A DNA stretch of 21,096 nt. Source: Haplomitrium mnioides (lineage: Eukaryota; Marchantiophyta; Haplomitriopsida; Calobryales). Positions 1 to 10,267 of this stretch are shown piece after piece. Location: positions 1 to 21,096 of the forward strand of contig JBNGIS010020078.1 of assembly GCA_049999725.1 (NCBI GenBank), given 5' to 3'. The first letter of the stretch is position 1. Each line of letters opens with the position of its first letter. A program made the translations under genes and the position numbers. The notes beneath the pieces are model-generated. The model ran no database searches, was not told where the DNA came from, and worked only from the letters and a program-made list of their open reading frames with translations.

Positions 1-8
1 CCTGACTT

Positions 9-81
9 GTGAAAAAGTTCGTTGTAAGAACACTGCAGATCCATTTCGAACTTTCGGATGACGTCTGATGCGAACTTTCAC
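9..81. repeat. Imperfect inverted repeat with internal direct repeat
   Basis: GTGAAAAAGTTCG at 9-21 is the reverse complement of CGAACTTTCAC at 71-81, apart from two extra A in the left arm. CGAACTTTC also occurs directly at 47-55 and 71-79. The arms are short and the loop is about 49 bases. A hairpin is possible, but these could equally be chance repeats of a 9-base word. No function can be assigned. Confidence 0.4.
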
Positions 82-167
82 AATCTCCTCCTCTTTGTCT
101 GAATCGTCGACATATCACCATTTCGCCCGATTGATTAGCCCTCTTCGGAAACCCTCTTAATCAGTCT

Positions 168-178
168 GTCCCACATCG
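168..178 (+). promoter_or_regulatory. USE-like element (plant snRNA promoter motif)
   Basis: GTCCCACATCG matches the plant upstream sequence element consensus RTCCCACATCG at all 11 positions. In functional plant snRNA genes the USE is followed by a TATA box about 33 bases (Pol II type) or about 24 bases (Pol III type) downstream. Here the corresponding bases, around 203-212, read GTGGGCTCCC and contain no TATA sequence, and no U-snRNA body follows. The same word is also common near the ends of dispersed plant repeats; the preceding T gives TGTCCCACATCGG, which resembles a plant LTR start. I read it as a real motif match that is probably not part of a working snRNA gene. Confidence 0.4.
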
Positions 179-913
179 GAAGGCACTTCGGAACCATCTT
201 AAGTGGGCTCCCCATTTAGGAAGGCTAGTTTCCGATCTGTTCTTCGTATCGGACACCACAGAATTCTCGATCCCGACTCTTCTCTTGCGATCCCTTCAAA
301 TCCCACCTCCCTCTTCTGCGCGATTTTCTTGCAAATCAATCCTCCCCTTTGCCGAGTTTGGCGAGATCCTCCAGCCTTTCTCCTTGTTCGGTCTGTCCCA
401 CCTGATCGATCAAACTTCCTCTTCCTGCATTGCGAGTTCTTCCTTGCCTCATGCCAGCTTCCTCACGATCAGTTTATGGGGGTCAATCCTCCCTGCACGA
501 TTCGGTCCATGCCTCCTCCCACCTGCATACGTGAAATTCTCCTGCGGCGAACTTCCCCTTTCGAATCCTGTCCAAATCCTCTTCCTGTGCGATCCCTCTG
601 CATCAGTGGTCGTCCTGCACTGATCTCTCTGGCCACGCGAATTCCTTGTCCAAAATCAAATTGTCCCCTAGCGCAACTTCTACTTCCGGGTCGATCTTCT
701 GCTGATCTGATCTTCCTGCGACACCTGCTCCCGTTGCAATCCCTTTGGCTGTTCGAATGTGGCTGATTGATCCCGTTGGATTGAGCTGTGTTGATCGATC
801 CAGTCCATGCCCGCGATTCTCTCAGCCTGCGAAATCCTTGATTCGTGGTATGGATCCGAGCAGAAGGTGCCCTCCCCATATCCCATAAGTTCTTCCCCGG
901 ATAGTCGATGCCA

Positions 914-921
914 TATATAAA
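914..921 (+). promoter_or_regulatory. TATA-like box
   Basis: TATATAAA sits in otherwise GC-richer sequence and is followed by a CT-rich stretch (ACCTCCCACTCC), a run of T at 937-943, and a GC-rich leader-like region. That is a plausible Pol II core promoter layout, either for a gene whose body lies in or beyond the gap at 1128, or for the promoter of an LTR. No transcript start or coding region can be confirmed, because only about 200 bases remain before the gap. Confidence 0.35.
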
Positions 922-953
922 CCTCCCACTCCTTTGTTTTTTTGAGAGGCAGC

Positions 954-965
954 CCCCTAGAGGGG
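954..965. repeat. Short GC hairpin candidate
   Basis: CCCC, a four-base loop TAGA, then GGGG form a small perfect stem 33 bases downstream of the TATA-like box. It would lie in the 5' leader of any transcript started there. The stem is only four pairs, so this may be chance. Confidence 0.25.
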
Positions 966-1127
966 TGTAAGGCCACCGCATTCCCTTCTCTGCCCCTGGA
1001 CGGACCTAGTTCAGCGCTAAAACCCCCCATGGCAAGCTGTCCTCCGAAATAGATAGTTAATTAGATACAGGGTTTAGTGAGCTTGGCTTGGCCCCTGACA
1101 AATAGAGTAGTTTTACTAAATTTTATC

Positions 1128-1227
1128 NNNNNNNNNNNNNNNNNNNNNNNNNNNNNNNNNNNNNNNNNNNNNNNNNNNNNNNNNNNNNNNNNNNNNNNNN
1201 NNNNNNNNNNNNNNNNNNNNNNNNNNN
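1128..1227. other. Assembly gap of 100 N at the array edge
   Basis: Exactly 100 N, the conventional placeholder for a gap of unknown length. It separates non-satellite flank from the array. The first base after it is already inside a higher-order unit: 1228-1600 lines up with 3924-4296 at a constant offset of 2696. The true junction and the outermost monomers are therefore not visible. Confidence 0.97.
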
Positions 1228-1600
1228 ATGAGTCTAAGTAGACCTTCTCATGTTTTGAATTCCTAATCTCACTGTAGTAAAGTGTCTATTAGTATTAGTC
1301 TTAGTAGACCTGCTCATGTTTTGAATTCCTAATCTAATTGTCGTAAAGTCTCTAGTAGTATTAGTCTTAGTAGACCTTCTCATGTTTTGAATTCCTAATC
1401 TAACTGTAGTAAAGTGTCCATGAGTATTAGTAGTAGTAAACCTTTTCATGTTTTGAATTCTTAATCTAACTATAGTGAAGAATCTATTAGTATCATTATT
1501 AGTCTTAGTAGACCTTCTCATGTTTTGAATTCCTAATCTAACTATAGTGAAGTGTCTCTTACTATCAGTCTTAGTAGGCCTTCTTGTGTTTTGAATTCTT
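1228..1600. repeat. Partial higher-order unit (C-T-D end)
   Basis: Begins in the gap and matches 3924-4296 base for base in length (offset 2696). It carries the variant with CTCACTGTAG, then C (CCTGCTCATG with TTGTCGTAAA near 1310-1345), T (near 1430) and D (AGTATCATTATTAG near 1490). It ends where the S variant begins at 1601. Confidence 0.85.
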
Positions 1601-1886
1601 AATGTTTTGAATTCTTAATCTACCTATAGTGAAGTGTCTATTAGTATTAGTCTTAGTAGACCTTCTCATGTTTTGAATTCCTAATCTAACTATAGTAAAG
1701 TGTCTATCAGTATTAGTGTTAGTAAACCTTTTCATGTTTTGAATTCTTAATCTCACTATAGTGCAGAGTTTATTAGTATCATTATTAGTCTTAGTAGACC
1801 TTCTCATCTTTTGAATTCCTAATCTAACTATAGTGAAGTGTCTATTAGTATTAGTCTTAGTAGGACTTCTTATGTTTTGAATTCTT
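1601..1886. repeat. Shortened 286-bp higher-order unit
   Basis: Runs from one S junction (1601) to the next (1887). Between them it has only ordinary monomers, one T (near 1725) and one D (near 1775); E, K, C and the whole middle section are missing. It looks like a large internal deletion of a 1157-bp type unit, or the product of an unequal exchange joining S to T. Confidence 0.75.
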
Positions 1887-2639
1887 AATGTTTTGAATTC
1901 TTAATCTACCTATCGTAAAGTGTCTATTACTATTAGTCTTAGTAGACCTTCTCATGTTTTCAATTCTTAAACTATACTATACAAAACTGTCTATTAGAAT
2001 AAGTATTAGTCTTAGTAGACCTTCTCATGTTTTGAATACTTAATTTAACAAAAGTGAAGTGTCCAATAGTATTTGTCTTAGTAAACATTTTCATTTTTTG
2101 AATTCTTAACCTAACTATTGTGAAGTATCTAATAGTATTAGTCTTAGTAGACATTCTCATGTTTCGAATTCTTCATCTAACTATAGTGAAATGTCTATTA
2201 GTATTAGTCTTTGTAGACCTTCTCATGTTTTGAATTCCTATTCTAACTATAGTAAAGTGTCTATTAGTATCAGTCTTAGTAGACCTTCTCATGTTTTGAA
2301 TTCTTAATCTAACTATAGTGAAGTGTCTATTAGTATTAGTCTTAGTAGACCTGCTCATGTTTTGAATTCCTATTCTAATTGTCGTAAAATGTCTAGCAGT
2401 ATTAGTCTAAGTAGACCTTCTTATGTTTTGAATTCCTAATCTTATTGTAGTAAAGTGTCTATCAGTATTAGTATTAGTAAACCTTTTCATGTTTTGAATT
2501 CTTAAGTATTACTAAACCTTTTCATGTTTCTAATTCTTAATCTAACTATAGTGAAGAGTCTATTAGTATCATTATTAGTCTTAGTAGACCTTCTCATGTT
2601 TTGAATTCCTAATCTAACTATAGTGAAGTGTCTATTAGT
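1887..2639. repeat. Higher-order unit cut by gap
   Basis: Starts at an S junction and carries E (TACAAAACTG near 1978), K (near 2070), a short middle section, C (near 2350), T (near 2475), an extra 35-bp partial T copy (2506-2540) and D (near 2565). It then stops at the second gap. The stretch 2326-2505 is identical to the first 180 bases after the gap. Confidence 0.8.
2506..2540. repeat. 35-bp partial T-monomer duplication
   Basis: A second copy of the TAGTAAACC-to-CTTAA part of the T variant directly follows the first. The same 35-bp extra piece occurs at 10886-10920 and 13304-13338, so three higher-order units share this derived state. The other T copies (for example near 2890, 4130, 5287, 6015, 7510 and 8870) lack it. 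Confidence 0.8.
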
Positions 2640-2739
2640 NNNNNNNNNNNNNNNNNNNNNNNNNNNNNNNNNNNNNNNNNNNNNNNNNNNNNNNNNNNNN
2701 NNNNNNNNNNNNNNNNNNNNNNNNNNNNNNNNNNNNNNN
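2640..2739. other. Assembly gap of 100 N inside the array
   Basis: Exactly 100 N, size unknown. The sequence after it (2740-2919) repeats 2326-2505 without any difference that I can see, at offset 414. The gap may therefore mark a collapsed or doubly placed repeat rather than a simple missing piece. Any open frame spanning it is meaningless. Confidence 0.97.
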
Positions 2740-3139
2740 TCTATTAGTATTAGTCTTAGTAGACCTGCTCATGTTTTGAATTCCTATTCTAATTGTCGTA
2801 AAATGTCTAGCAGTATTAGTCTAAGTAGACCTTCTTATGTTTTGAATTCCTAATCTTATTGTAGTAAAGTGTCTATCAGTATTAGTATTAGTAAACCTTT
2901 TCATGTTTTGAATTCTTAATCTAACTATAGTGAAGAGTCTATAAGTATCATTGTTAGTCTTAGTAGACCTTCTCATGTTTTGAATTCCTAATCTAACTAT
3001 AGTGAAGTGTCTATTAGTATTAGTCTTAGTAGGCCTTATTATGTTTTGAATTCTTAATGTTTTGAATTCTTAATCTACCTATAGTAAAATGTGTCTATTA
3101 GTATTAGTCTTAGTAGGCCTTTTTATGTTTTGAATTCTT
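2740..3139. repeat. Partial higher-order unit after the gap
   Basis: Contains C (near 2765), T without the 35-bp extra (near 2890), D (near 2945) and an S junction near 3057, followed about 84 bases later by a second S junction at 3140. The two adjacent S junctions show a local duplication of one S-type monomer; the first copy has an extra TG (AAAATGTGTC near 3090). Confidence 0.75.
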
Positions 3140-4296
3140 AATGTTTTGAATTCTTAATCTACCTATAGTGAAGTGTCTATTAGTATTAGTTTTAGTAGAC
3201 CTTCTCATGTTTTCAATTCTTAATCTAACAATACAAAAGTGTCTATTAGAATTAGTATTAGTCTTAGTAGACCTTCTCATGTTTTGAATACTTAATTTAA
3301 CAATAGTGAAGTGTCCAATAGTATTTGTCTTAGTAAACATTTTCATTTTTTGAATTCTTAATCTAACTATAGTGAAGTGTGTAATAGTATTCATCTTAGT
3401 AGACCTTCTCATGTTTCGAATTCTTGATCTAACTATACTGAAGTGTCTATTAGTATTAGTCTTAGTAGACCTTCTCATGTTTTGATCTCTTAACCTAACT
3501 ATAGTGAAGTGTCTAGAACTATTAATCTTAGTAGACCTTCTCATGTTTTGAATTCTTAATTTAACAATAGTGAAGTGTCTATAGGTATTAATCTTAGTAG
3601 ACCTTCTCATGAATTCTTAATCAAACTATAGTGAAGTGTCTATTAGTATTAGTCTTAGTATACCTTCACATGCTTTGAATTATTAATCTAACTATAGTAA
3701 AGTGTCTATTGGTATTAATGTTAGTAGAACTTCTAAGGTTTTGAATTCTTAATCTTGCTATAGTGAAGTGTCAATTAGTGTTAGTCTTAGTAGACCTTCC
3801 CATGTTTGGAATTCTTAATCTAACTATAGTGAAGTTTCTATCAGCACGAGACTTCATAGACCTTCTCATGTTTGGAATTCTTTATCTAACGATAGTGAAT
3901 TGTCTATTGGTATTAGTATTAGCATGAGTCTAAGTACACCTTCTCATGTTTTGAATTCCTAATCTCACTGTAGTTAAGTGTCTATTAGTATTAGTCTTAG
4001 TAGACCTGCTCATGTTTAGAATTCCTAATCTAATTGTCGTAAAGTGTTTAGTAGTATTAGTCTTAGTAGACCTTCTCATGTTTTGAATTCCTAATCTAAC
4101 TATAGTAAAGTGTCTATCAGTATTAGTAGTAGTAAACCTTTTCATGTTTTGAATTCTTATTCTAACTATAGTGAAGAGTCTATTAGTATCATTATTAGTC
4201 TTAGTACACCTTCTCATCTTTTGAATTCCTAATCTAACTATAGTGAAGTGTCTATTAGTATTAGTCTTAGTAGGCCTTCTTATGTTTTGAATTCTT
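3140..4296. repeat. 1157-bp higher-order unit, copy 1
   Basis: Complete unit from S junction to S junction. Order: S, E (near 3240), K (3300-3350), ordinary monomers, a shortened monomer where CATG runs straight into AATTC (3608), L (TTCTAAGG at 3731 and CTTGCTATAG near 3753), R (GAGACTTCATAGACC at 3848), a monomer with an extended hexamer tract, C (near 4005), T (near 4130) and D (near 4185). Every marker recurs exactly 1157 bases later in copy 2, so the two copies differ by substitutions only, down to shared private changes such as GTTTAGAATTCC in C. 1157 is not a multiple of 3. Confidence 0.9.
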
Positions 4297-5453
4297 AATG
4301 TTTTGAATTCTTAATCTACCTATAGTGAAGTGTCTATTAGTATTATTCTTAGTAGACCTTCTCATGTTTTGAATTCTTAATCTAACTATACAAAAGTGTC
4401 TATTAGAATTAGTATTAGTCTTAGTAGACCTTCTCATGTTTTTTGTACTTAATTTAACAATAGTGAAGTGTTCAATAGTATTTGTCTTAGTAAACATTTT
4501 CATTTTTTGAGTTCTTAATCTAACTATAGTGAGGTGTGTAATAGTATTAGTCTTAGTAGACCTTCTCATGTTTCGAATTTTTGATCTAACTTTAGTGAAA
4601 TGTCTATTAGTATTAATCTTAGTAGACCTTCTCATGTTTTGAATTCTTAATCTAACTATAGTGAAGTGTCTATTACTATTAATCTTAGTAGACCTTCTCA
4701 TGTTTTGAATTCCTAATTTAACAATAGTGAAGTGTCTATAGGTATTAATCTTAGTAGACCTTCTCATGAATTTTTAATCAAACTATAGTGAAGTGTCTAT
4801 TAGTATTAGTCTTAGTATACCTTCACATGCTTTGAATTATTAATCTAACTATAGTGAAGTGTCTATTGGTATTCATGTTAGTAGAACTTCTAAGGTTTTG
4901 AATTCTTAATCTTGCTATAGTGAAGTGTCAATTAGTATTAGTCTTAGTAGACCTTCCAATGTTTGGAATTCTTAATCTAACTATTGTGAAGTGTCTATCA
5001 GCATGAGACTTCATAGACCTTCTCATGTTTGGAATTCTTTATCCAACGATAGTGAATTGTCTATTAGTATTAGCATTAGTATGAATCTTAGTAGACCTTC
5101 TCATGTTTGGAATTCCTAATCTCACTGTAGTAAACTGTCTATTAGTATTAGTCTTAGTAGACCTGCTCATGTTTAGAATTCCTAATCTAATGGTCGTAAA
5201 GTGTCTAGTAGTATTAGTCTTAGTAGACCTTCTCATGTTTTGAATTCCTAATCTAACTATAGTAAAGTGTCTATTAGTATTAGTGTTAGTAAACCTTTTC
5301 ATGTTTTGAATTCTTAATCTAACTATAGTGAAGTGTCTATTAGTATCATTATTAGTCTTAGTAGACCTACTCATGTTTTGAATTCCTAATCTAACTATAG
5401 TGAAGTGTCTATTAGTATTAGTCTTAGTAGGCCTTCTTATGTTTTGAATTCTT
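4297..5453. repeat. 1157-bp higher-order unit, copy 2
   Basis: Same marker order as the preceding unit at constant offset 1157: 3608 to 4765, 3731 to 4888, 3848 to 5005, and C, T and D likewise. Its second half (4765-5453) also lines up with 8345-9033 at a constant offset of 3580. It ends at an S-equivalent site near 5454 that lacks the 16-bp duplication, so either that junction lost the duplication or it is the ancestral form. Confidence 0.9.
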
Positions 5454-6174
5454 AATCTACCTATAGTAAAGTGTCCATTAGTATTAGTCTTAGTAGACCT
5501 TCTCATGTTTTGAATTCTTAAACTATACTATACAAAAGTGTCTATTAGAATTAGTATTAGTCTTAGTAGACCTTCTCATGTTTTGAATACTTAATTTAAC
5601 AATAGTGAAGTGTCCAATAGTATTTCTTTTAGTAAACATTTTCATTTTTTGAATTCTTAATCTAACTATTGTAAAGTGTCTAATAGTATTAGTCTTAGTA
5701 GACCTTCTCATGTTTTGAATTCTTGATCTAACTATAGTGAAATGTCTATTAGTATTAGTCATTGTAGACGTTCTCATGTTTTGAATTCTTATTCTAACTA
5801 TAGTAAAGTGTCTATTAGTATTAGTCTTAGTAGACCTTCTCATGTTTTGAATTCTTAATCTAACTATAGTGAAGTGTCTATTAGTAGACCTCCTCATGTT
5901 TTGAATTCCTAATCTAAATGTAATAAAATGTCTAGTAGTATTAGTCTAAGTAGACCTTCTCATGTTTTGAATTCCTAATCTTATTGTAGTAAAGTGTCTA
6001 TCAGTATTAGTATTAGTAAACCTTTTCATGTTTTGAATTCTTAATCTAACTATAGTGAAGAGTCTATTAGTATCATTATTAGTCTTAGTAGACCTTCTCA
6101 TGTTTTGAATTCCTAATCTAACTATAGTGAAGTGTCTTTTAGTATTAGTAGGCCTTCTTATGTTTTGAATTCTT
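5454..6174. repeat. Short 721-bp higher-order unit
   Basis: S-like start without the 16-bp duplication, E (near 5540), K (near 5620, with TTTCTTTTAG), several ordinary monomers, C (near 5890), T (near 6015), D (near 6075). The L and R middle section is missing, which makes the unit about 436 bases shorter than the 1157-bp form. Confidence 0.8.
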
Positions 6175-7678
6175 AATGTTTTGAATTTTTAATCTACCTA
6201 TAGTAAAGTGTCTATTAGTATTAGTCTTAGTAGACCTTCTCATGTTTTGAATTCGTAATCTAACTATACAAAAGTGTCTATTAGAATTAGTATTAGTCTT
6301 AGTAGACCTTCTCATGTTTTAAATACCTAATTTAACAATAGTGAAGTGTCCAATAGTATTTCTCTTAGTAAACATTTTCTTTTTTTGAATTCTTAATCTA
6401 ACTATAGTGAAGTGTCCATTAGTATTAGTCTTAGTAGACCTTCTCATGTTTTGAGTTCTTAATCTAACTATAGTGAAGTGTCTATTAGTATTAGACTTAG
6501 TAGACATTTTCTTGTTTTGAATTCTTAATCTAACTATAGTAAAGTGTCTATTTGTATTAGTTTTAGTCTTACTAGACCATCTCATGTTTTGAATTCTTAA
6601 TCTAACTATAGTGAAGTGTCTATTAGTATTAGTCTTTGTAGACCTTCTCATGTTTTGAATTTCTAATCTAACTATAGTGAAGGGTCTATTAGTATTAGTA
6701 TTAGTCTTAGTAGACCTTCTCATGTTTTGAATTCTTAATCTAACTATAGTGAAGTGTCTATTAATATTAGTCTTAGTAGCCCTTCACATGTTTTGAATTC
6801 TTAATCTAACAATAGTGAAGTGTCTATTAGTAATAGTCTTAGTAGACTTTCACATGTTTTGAATTCCTAATCTAACTATAGTGAAGCGTCTATTAGTATT
6901 AGTCTTAGAAGACCTTCTCTTGTTTTGAATTCCTAATCTAACTATAGTAAAGTGTCTATTTGTATTAGTTTTAGTGTTACTATACCATCTCATGTTTTGA
7001 ATTCTTAATCTAACTGCAGTGAAGTGTCTATTAGTATTAGTCTTTGTAGACCTTCTTATATTTGGAATTCTTAATTGAACTATAGTGAAGTGTCTATTAG
7101 TATTAGTCTTACTAGACCTTCTCATGTTTTGAATTCTTAATCTAACTATAGTGAAGTGTCTATTGATATTAGTACTAATCTTAGTAGACCTTCTCATGTT
7201 TTGAATTCTTAATCTAACTATAGTGAAGTCTCTATTATTATTACTCTTAGTAGACCTTCTCATGTTTTGAGTTCTTAATCTAACTATAGTGAACTGTCTA
7301 TTGGTATTAGTCTTAGTAGACCTTCTCATGTATGTAATTCTGAATCTAACTATAGTGAAGTATCTATTAGTATTAGTCTTAGTAGACTTGCTCATGTTTT
7401 GAATTCCTAATCCAATTGTCGTAAAATGTCTAGTAGTATTAGTCTTAGTAGACCTTCTCATGTTTTGAATTCCTAATCTAATTGTAGTAAAGTGTCTATC
7501 CGTATTAGTATTAGTAAACCTTTTCATGTTTTGAATTCTTTATCTAACTATAGTGAAGAGTCTATTAGTATCATTATTAGGCTTAGTAGACCTTCTAATG
7601 TTTTGAATTCCTAATCTAACTATAGTGAAGTGTCTATTAGTATTAGTCTTAGTAGGACTTCTTATGTTTTGAATTCTT
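6175..7678. repeat. 1504-bp higher-order unit with W-type middle
   Basis: S, E and K lead into a middle section different from the 1157-bp units. It contains W-type monomers in which the hexamer tract reads TATTTGTATTAGTTTTAG and the next box is ACCATCTCATG (near 6550 and 6957). C (near 7390), T (near 7510) and D (near 7570) close the unit. Much of it is shared with 11659-12515, with one 342-bp difference in length. Confidence 0.8.
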
Positions 7679-9033
7679 AATGTTTTGAATTCTTAATCTA
7701 TCTATAGTGAAGTGTGTATTATTATTTGTATTAGTAGACCTTCTCATGTTTTGAATTTTTTATCTAACTATACAAAGGTGTCTATTAGAATTAGGATTAG
7801 TCTAACTAGACCTTCTCATGTTTTAAAAACCTAATTTTACAATAGTGAAGTGTCCAATAGTATTTTTCTTAGTAAACATTTTCATTTTTTGAATTCTTAA
7901 TCTAACTATAGTGAAGTGTCTAATAGTATTTTTCTTAGTAGACCTTTTCATGTTTCGAATTCTTGATCTAACTATAGTGAAATGTCTATTAGTATTAGTC
8001 TTAGTAGACCTTCTCATGTTTTGAATTCTCAGTCTAACTATAGCGAAGTGTCTATTACTATTAATCTTAGTAGACCTTCTCATGTTTTGATTTCTCAATT
8101 TAACAATAGTTAAGTGTCCATAGGTAATAATCTTAATAGACCTTCTCATGTTTTGAATTCTTAATCTAACTATAGTGAGGTGTGCATTTGTATTAGTCTT
8201 ATTAGACCTTCTCATGTTTTGAATACTTAATCAAACTATCGTGAAGTGTCTATTAGTATTAGTCTTAGTGGACCTTCACATGCTTTGAATTCTTAATCTA
8301 ACTATAGTGAAGTGTCTATAGGTATTAATCTAAGTAGACCTTCTCATGAATTCTTAATCAAGCTATAGTGAAGTGTCTATTAGTATTAGTCTTAGTATAC
8401 CTTCACATGCTTTGAATTATTAATCTAACTATAGTGAAGTGTCTATTGGTATTAATGTTAGTAGAACTTCTAAGGTTTTGAATTCTTAATCTTGCTATAG
8501 TGAAGTGTCAATTAGTATTAGTCTTAGTAGACATTCCCATGTTTGGAATTCTTAATCTAACTATAGTGAAGTTTCTATCAGCATGAGACTTCATAGACCT
8601 TCTCATGTTTGGAATTCTTTATCTAACGATAGTGAATTGTCTATTAGTATTGGCATTAGTATGATTCTAAGTAGACCTTCTCATGTTTTGAATTCCTTAT
8701 CTCAGTGTAGTAAAGTGTCTATTAGTATTAGTCTTAGTAGACCTGCTCATGTTTAGAATTCCTAATCTAATGGTCGTAAAGTGTCTAGTAGTATTAGTCT
8801 TAGTAGACCTTCTCATGTTTTGAATTCCTAATCTAACTGTAGTAAAGTGTCTATCAGTATTAGTAGTAATAAACCTTTTCCTATTTTGAATTCTTAATCT
8901 AACTATAGTGAAGAGTCTATAAGTATCATTATTAGTCTTAGTAGACCTTCTCATGTTTTGAATTCCTAATCTAACTATAGTGAAGTGTCTATTAGTATTA
9001 GTCTTAGAAGGCCTTCTTATGTTTTGAATTCTT
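7679..9033. repeat. 1355-bp higher-order unit (1157 plus three monomers)
   Basis: Same order as 3140-4296, including the shortened CATGAATTC monomer (8345), L (8468) and R (8585). Markers from 8345 onward keep a fixed offset of 3580 to copy 2. The first half is 198 bases longer, exactly three 66-bp monomers, placed between K and the shortened monomer. This is direct evidence of gain or loss of whole monomers inside a unit. Confidence 0.85.
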
Positions 9034-10267
9034 AATGTTTTGAATTCTTAATCTACCTATAGTAAAGTGTCTATTAGTATTAGTCTTAGTAGACCTTCTC
9101 ATGTTTTGAATTCTTAATCTAACTATACAAAAGTGTCTATTAGAATTACTATTAGTCTTACTAGACCTTCTCATGTTTCTTATACTTAATATAACAATAG
9201 TGAAGTGTCCAATAGTATTTCTCTTAGTAAACATTTTCATTTTTTGAATTCTTAATCTAACTATTGTGAAGTGTCTAATAGTATTAGTCTTAGTAGACCT
9301 TCTCATGTTTCGAATTCTTCATCTAACTATAGTGAAATGTCTATTAGTATTAGTCTTTGTAAACCTTCTCATGTTTTGAATTCCTATTCTAACTATAGTA
9401 AAGTGTCTATTAGTATTAGTCTTAGTAGACCTTCTCATCTTTTGAATTCTTAATCTAACTATAGTGAACAGTCTATTAGTATCATTTTTAGTCTTAGTAG
9501 ACCTTCTCATGTTTTGAATTCCTAATCTAACTATAGTAAAGTGTCTATCAGTATTAGTATTTGTAAACCTTTTCATGTTTTGAATTCTTGATCTAACTAT
9601 AGAGAAGAGTCTATTAGTATCATTATTAGTCTTACTAGACCTTCTCATGTTTTGAATTCCTAATCTAACTATAGTGAAGTGTCTATTAGTATTAGTCTTA
9701 GTAGGCCTTCTTCTGTTTTGAATTCATAATCTACCTATAGTGAAGTGTCTATTAGTATTAGTCTTAAGAGACCTTCTCATGTTTTCAATTCTTAATCTAA
9801 CTATAAAAAAGTGTCTATTAGAATTACTAGTAGTCTTAGTAGACCTTCTCATGTTCTGAAAACTTAATTTAACAATAGTCAAGTGTCCAATAGTATTTGT
9901 CTTAATAAACATTTTCATTTTTTGAATTCTTAATCTAACTTTAGTGAAGTGTCTATAAGTATTAGTCTTAGTAGACCTTCTCATGTTTCGAATTCTTAAT
10001 CTAACTATAGTGAAGTGTCTATTAGTATGAGTCTTAGTAGACCTTCTCTTGTTTTGAATTGTAAATCTAACTATAGTAAAGCGTCTATTTGTATTAGTTT
10101 TAGTCTTGCTAGACCATCTCATGTTTTGAATTCTTAATCTAACTATAGTGAAGTGTCTATTAGTATTAGTCTTTGTAGACCTTCTAGTATTTGGAATTCT
10201 TAATCTAACTATAGTGAAGTGTCTATTAGTATTAGTGTTAGTAGGCCTTCTTATGTTTTGAATTCTT
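9034..10267. repeat. Two short rearranged higher-order units
   Basis: The first (9034 to about 9725) has S, E and K, then two D monomers 138 bases apart (9471 and 9609) around a T (near 9560), and no C. The second starts at an S-equivalent without the 16-bp duplication and with TTCTGTTTTG (9711). It has an E variant CTATAAAAAAGTG, K and a W monomer (near 10090). It ends at the S junction at 10268 without passing through C, T or D. Its first 430 bases recur at 19134. Confidence 0.75.

Larger units (their letters stand above)
1..1127. other. Array-flanking DNA with no supported gene
   Basis: This stretch differs sharply from the rest of the window: base composition is near half GC by eye and the + strand is rich in pyrimidine runs and GATC/GATCC words. 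It shows no trace of the 66-bp satellite monomer. Open frames exist on both strands (for example + 203-766, 187 codons, and - 469-981, 170 codons). They overlap each other, are rich in Ser, Pro, Arg and Cys as expected of chance frames in CT-rich DNA, and match no domain I recognise. A word TCAATCCTCCC occurs near 335 and again near 482, so the segment may hold old degenerate internal repeats. The TATA-like box near 914 and the USE-like element at 168-178 leave open that this is a fragment of a plant LTR retrotransposon or a gene 5' region. I could not find a matched TG...CA terminus pair, a target-site duplication or a primer-binding site. Confidence 0.6.

Noticed and set aside
203-981. Overlapping open frames in the flank (187 codons plus strand, 170 and 116 codons minus strand)
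   Set aside because: They overlap on opposite strands, have biased low-information composition and show no recognisable domain or splice structure. They are probably chance frames in CT-rich DNA.
167-1127. Solo LTR or LTR retrotransposon fragment starting at TGTCCCACATCGG
   Set aside because: The start and the TATA-like box at 914 are suggestive. However, no CA end with a duplicated target site, primer-binding site or polypurine tract was found before the gap.
2623-2853. Plus-strand frame spanning the 100-N gap
   Set aside because: It contains unknown residues from the gap placeholder, so neither frame nor length is real.
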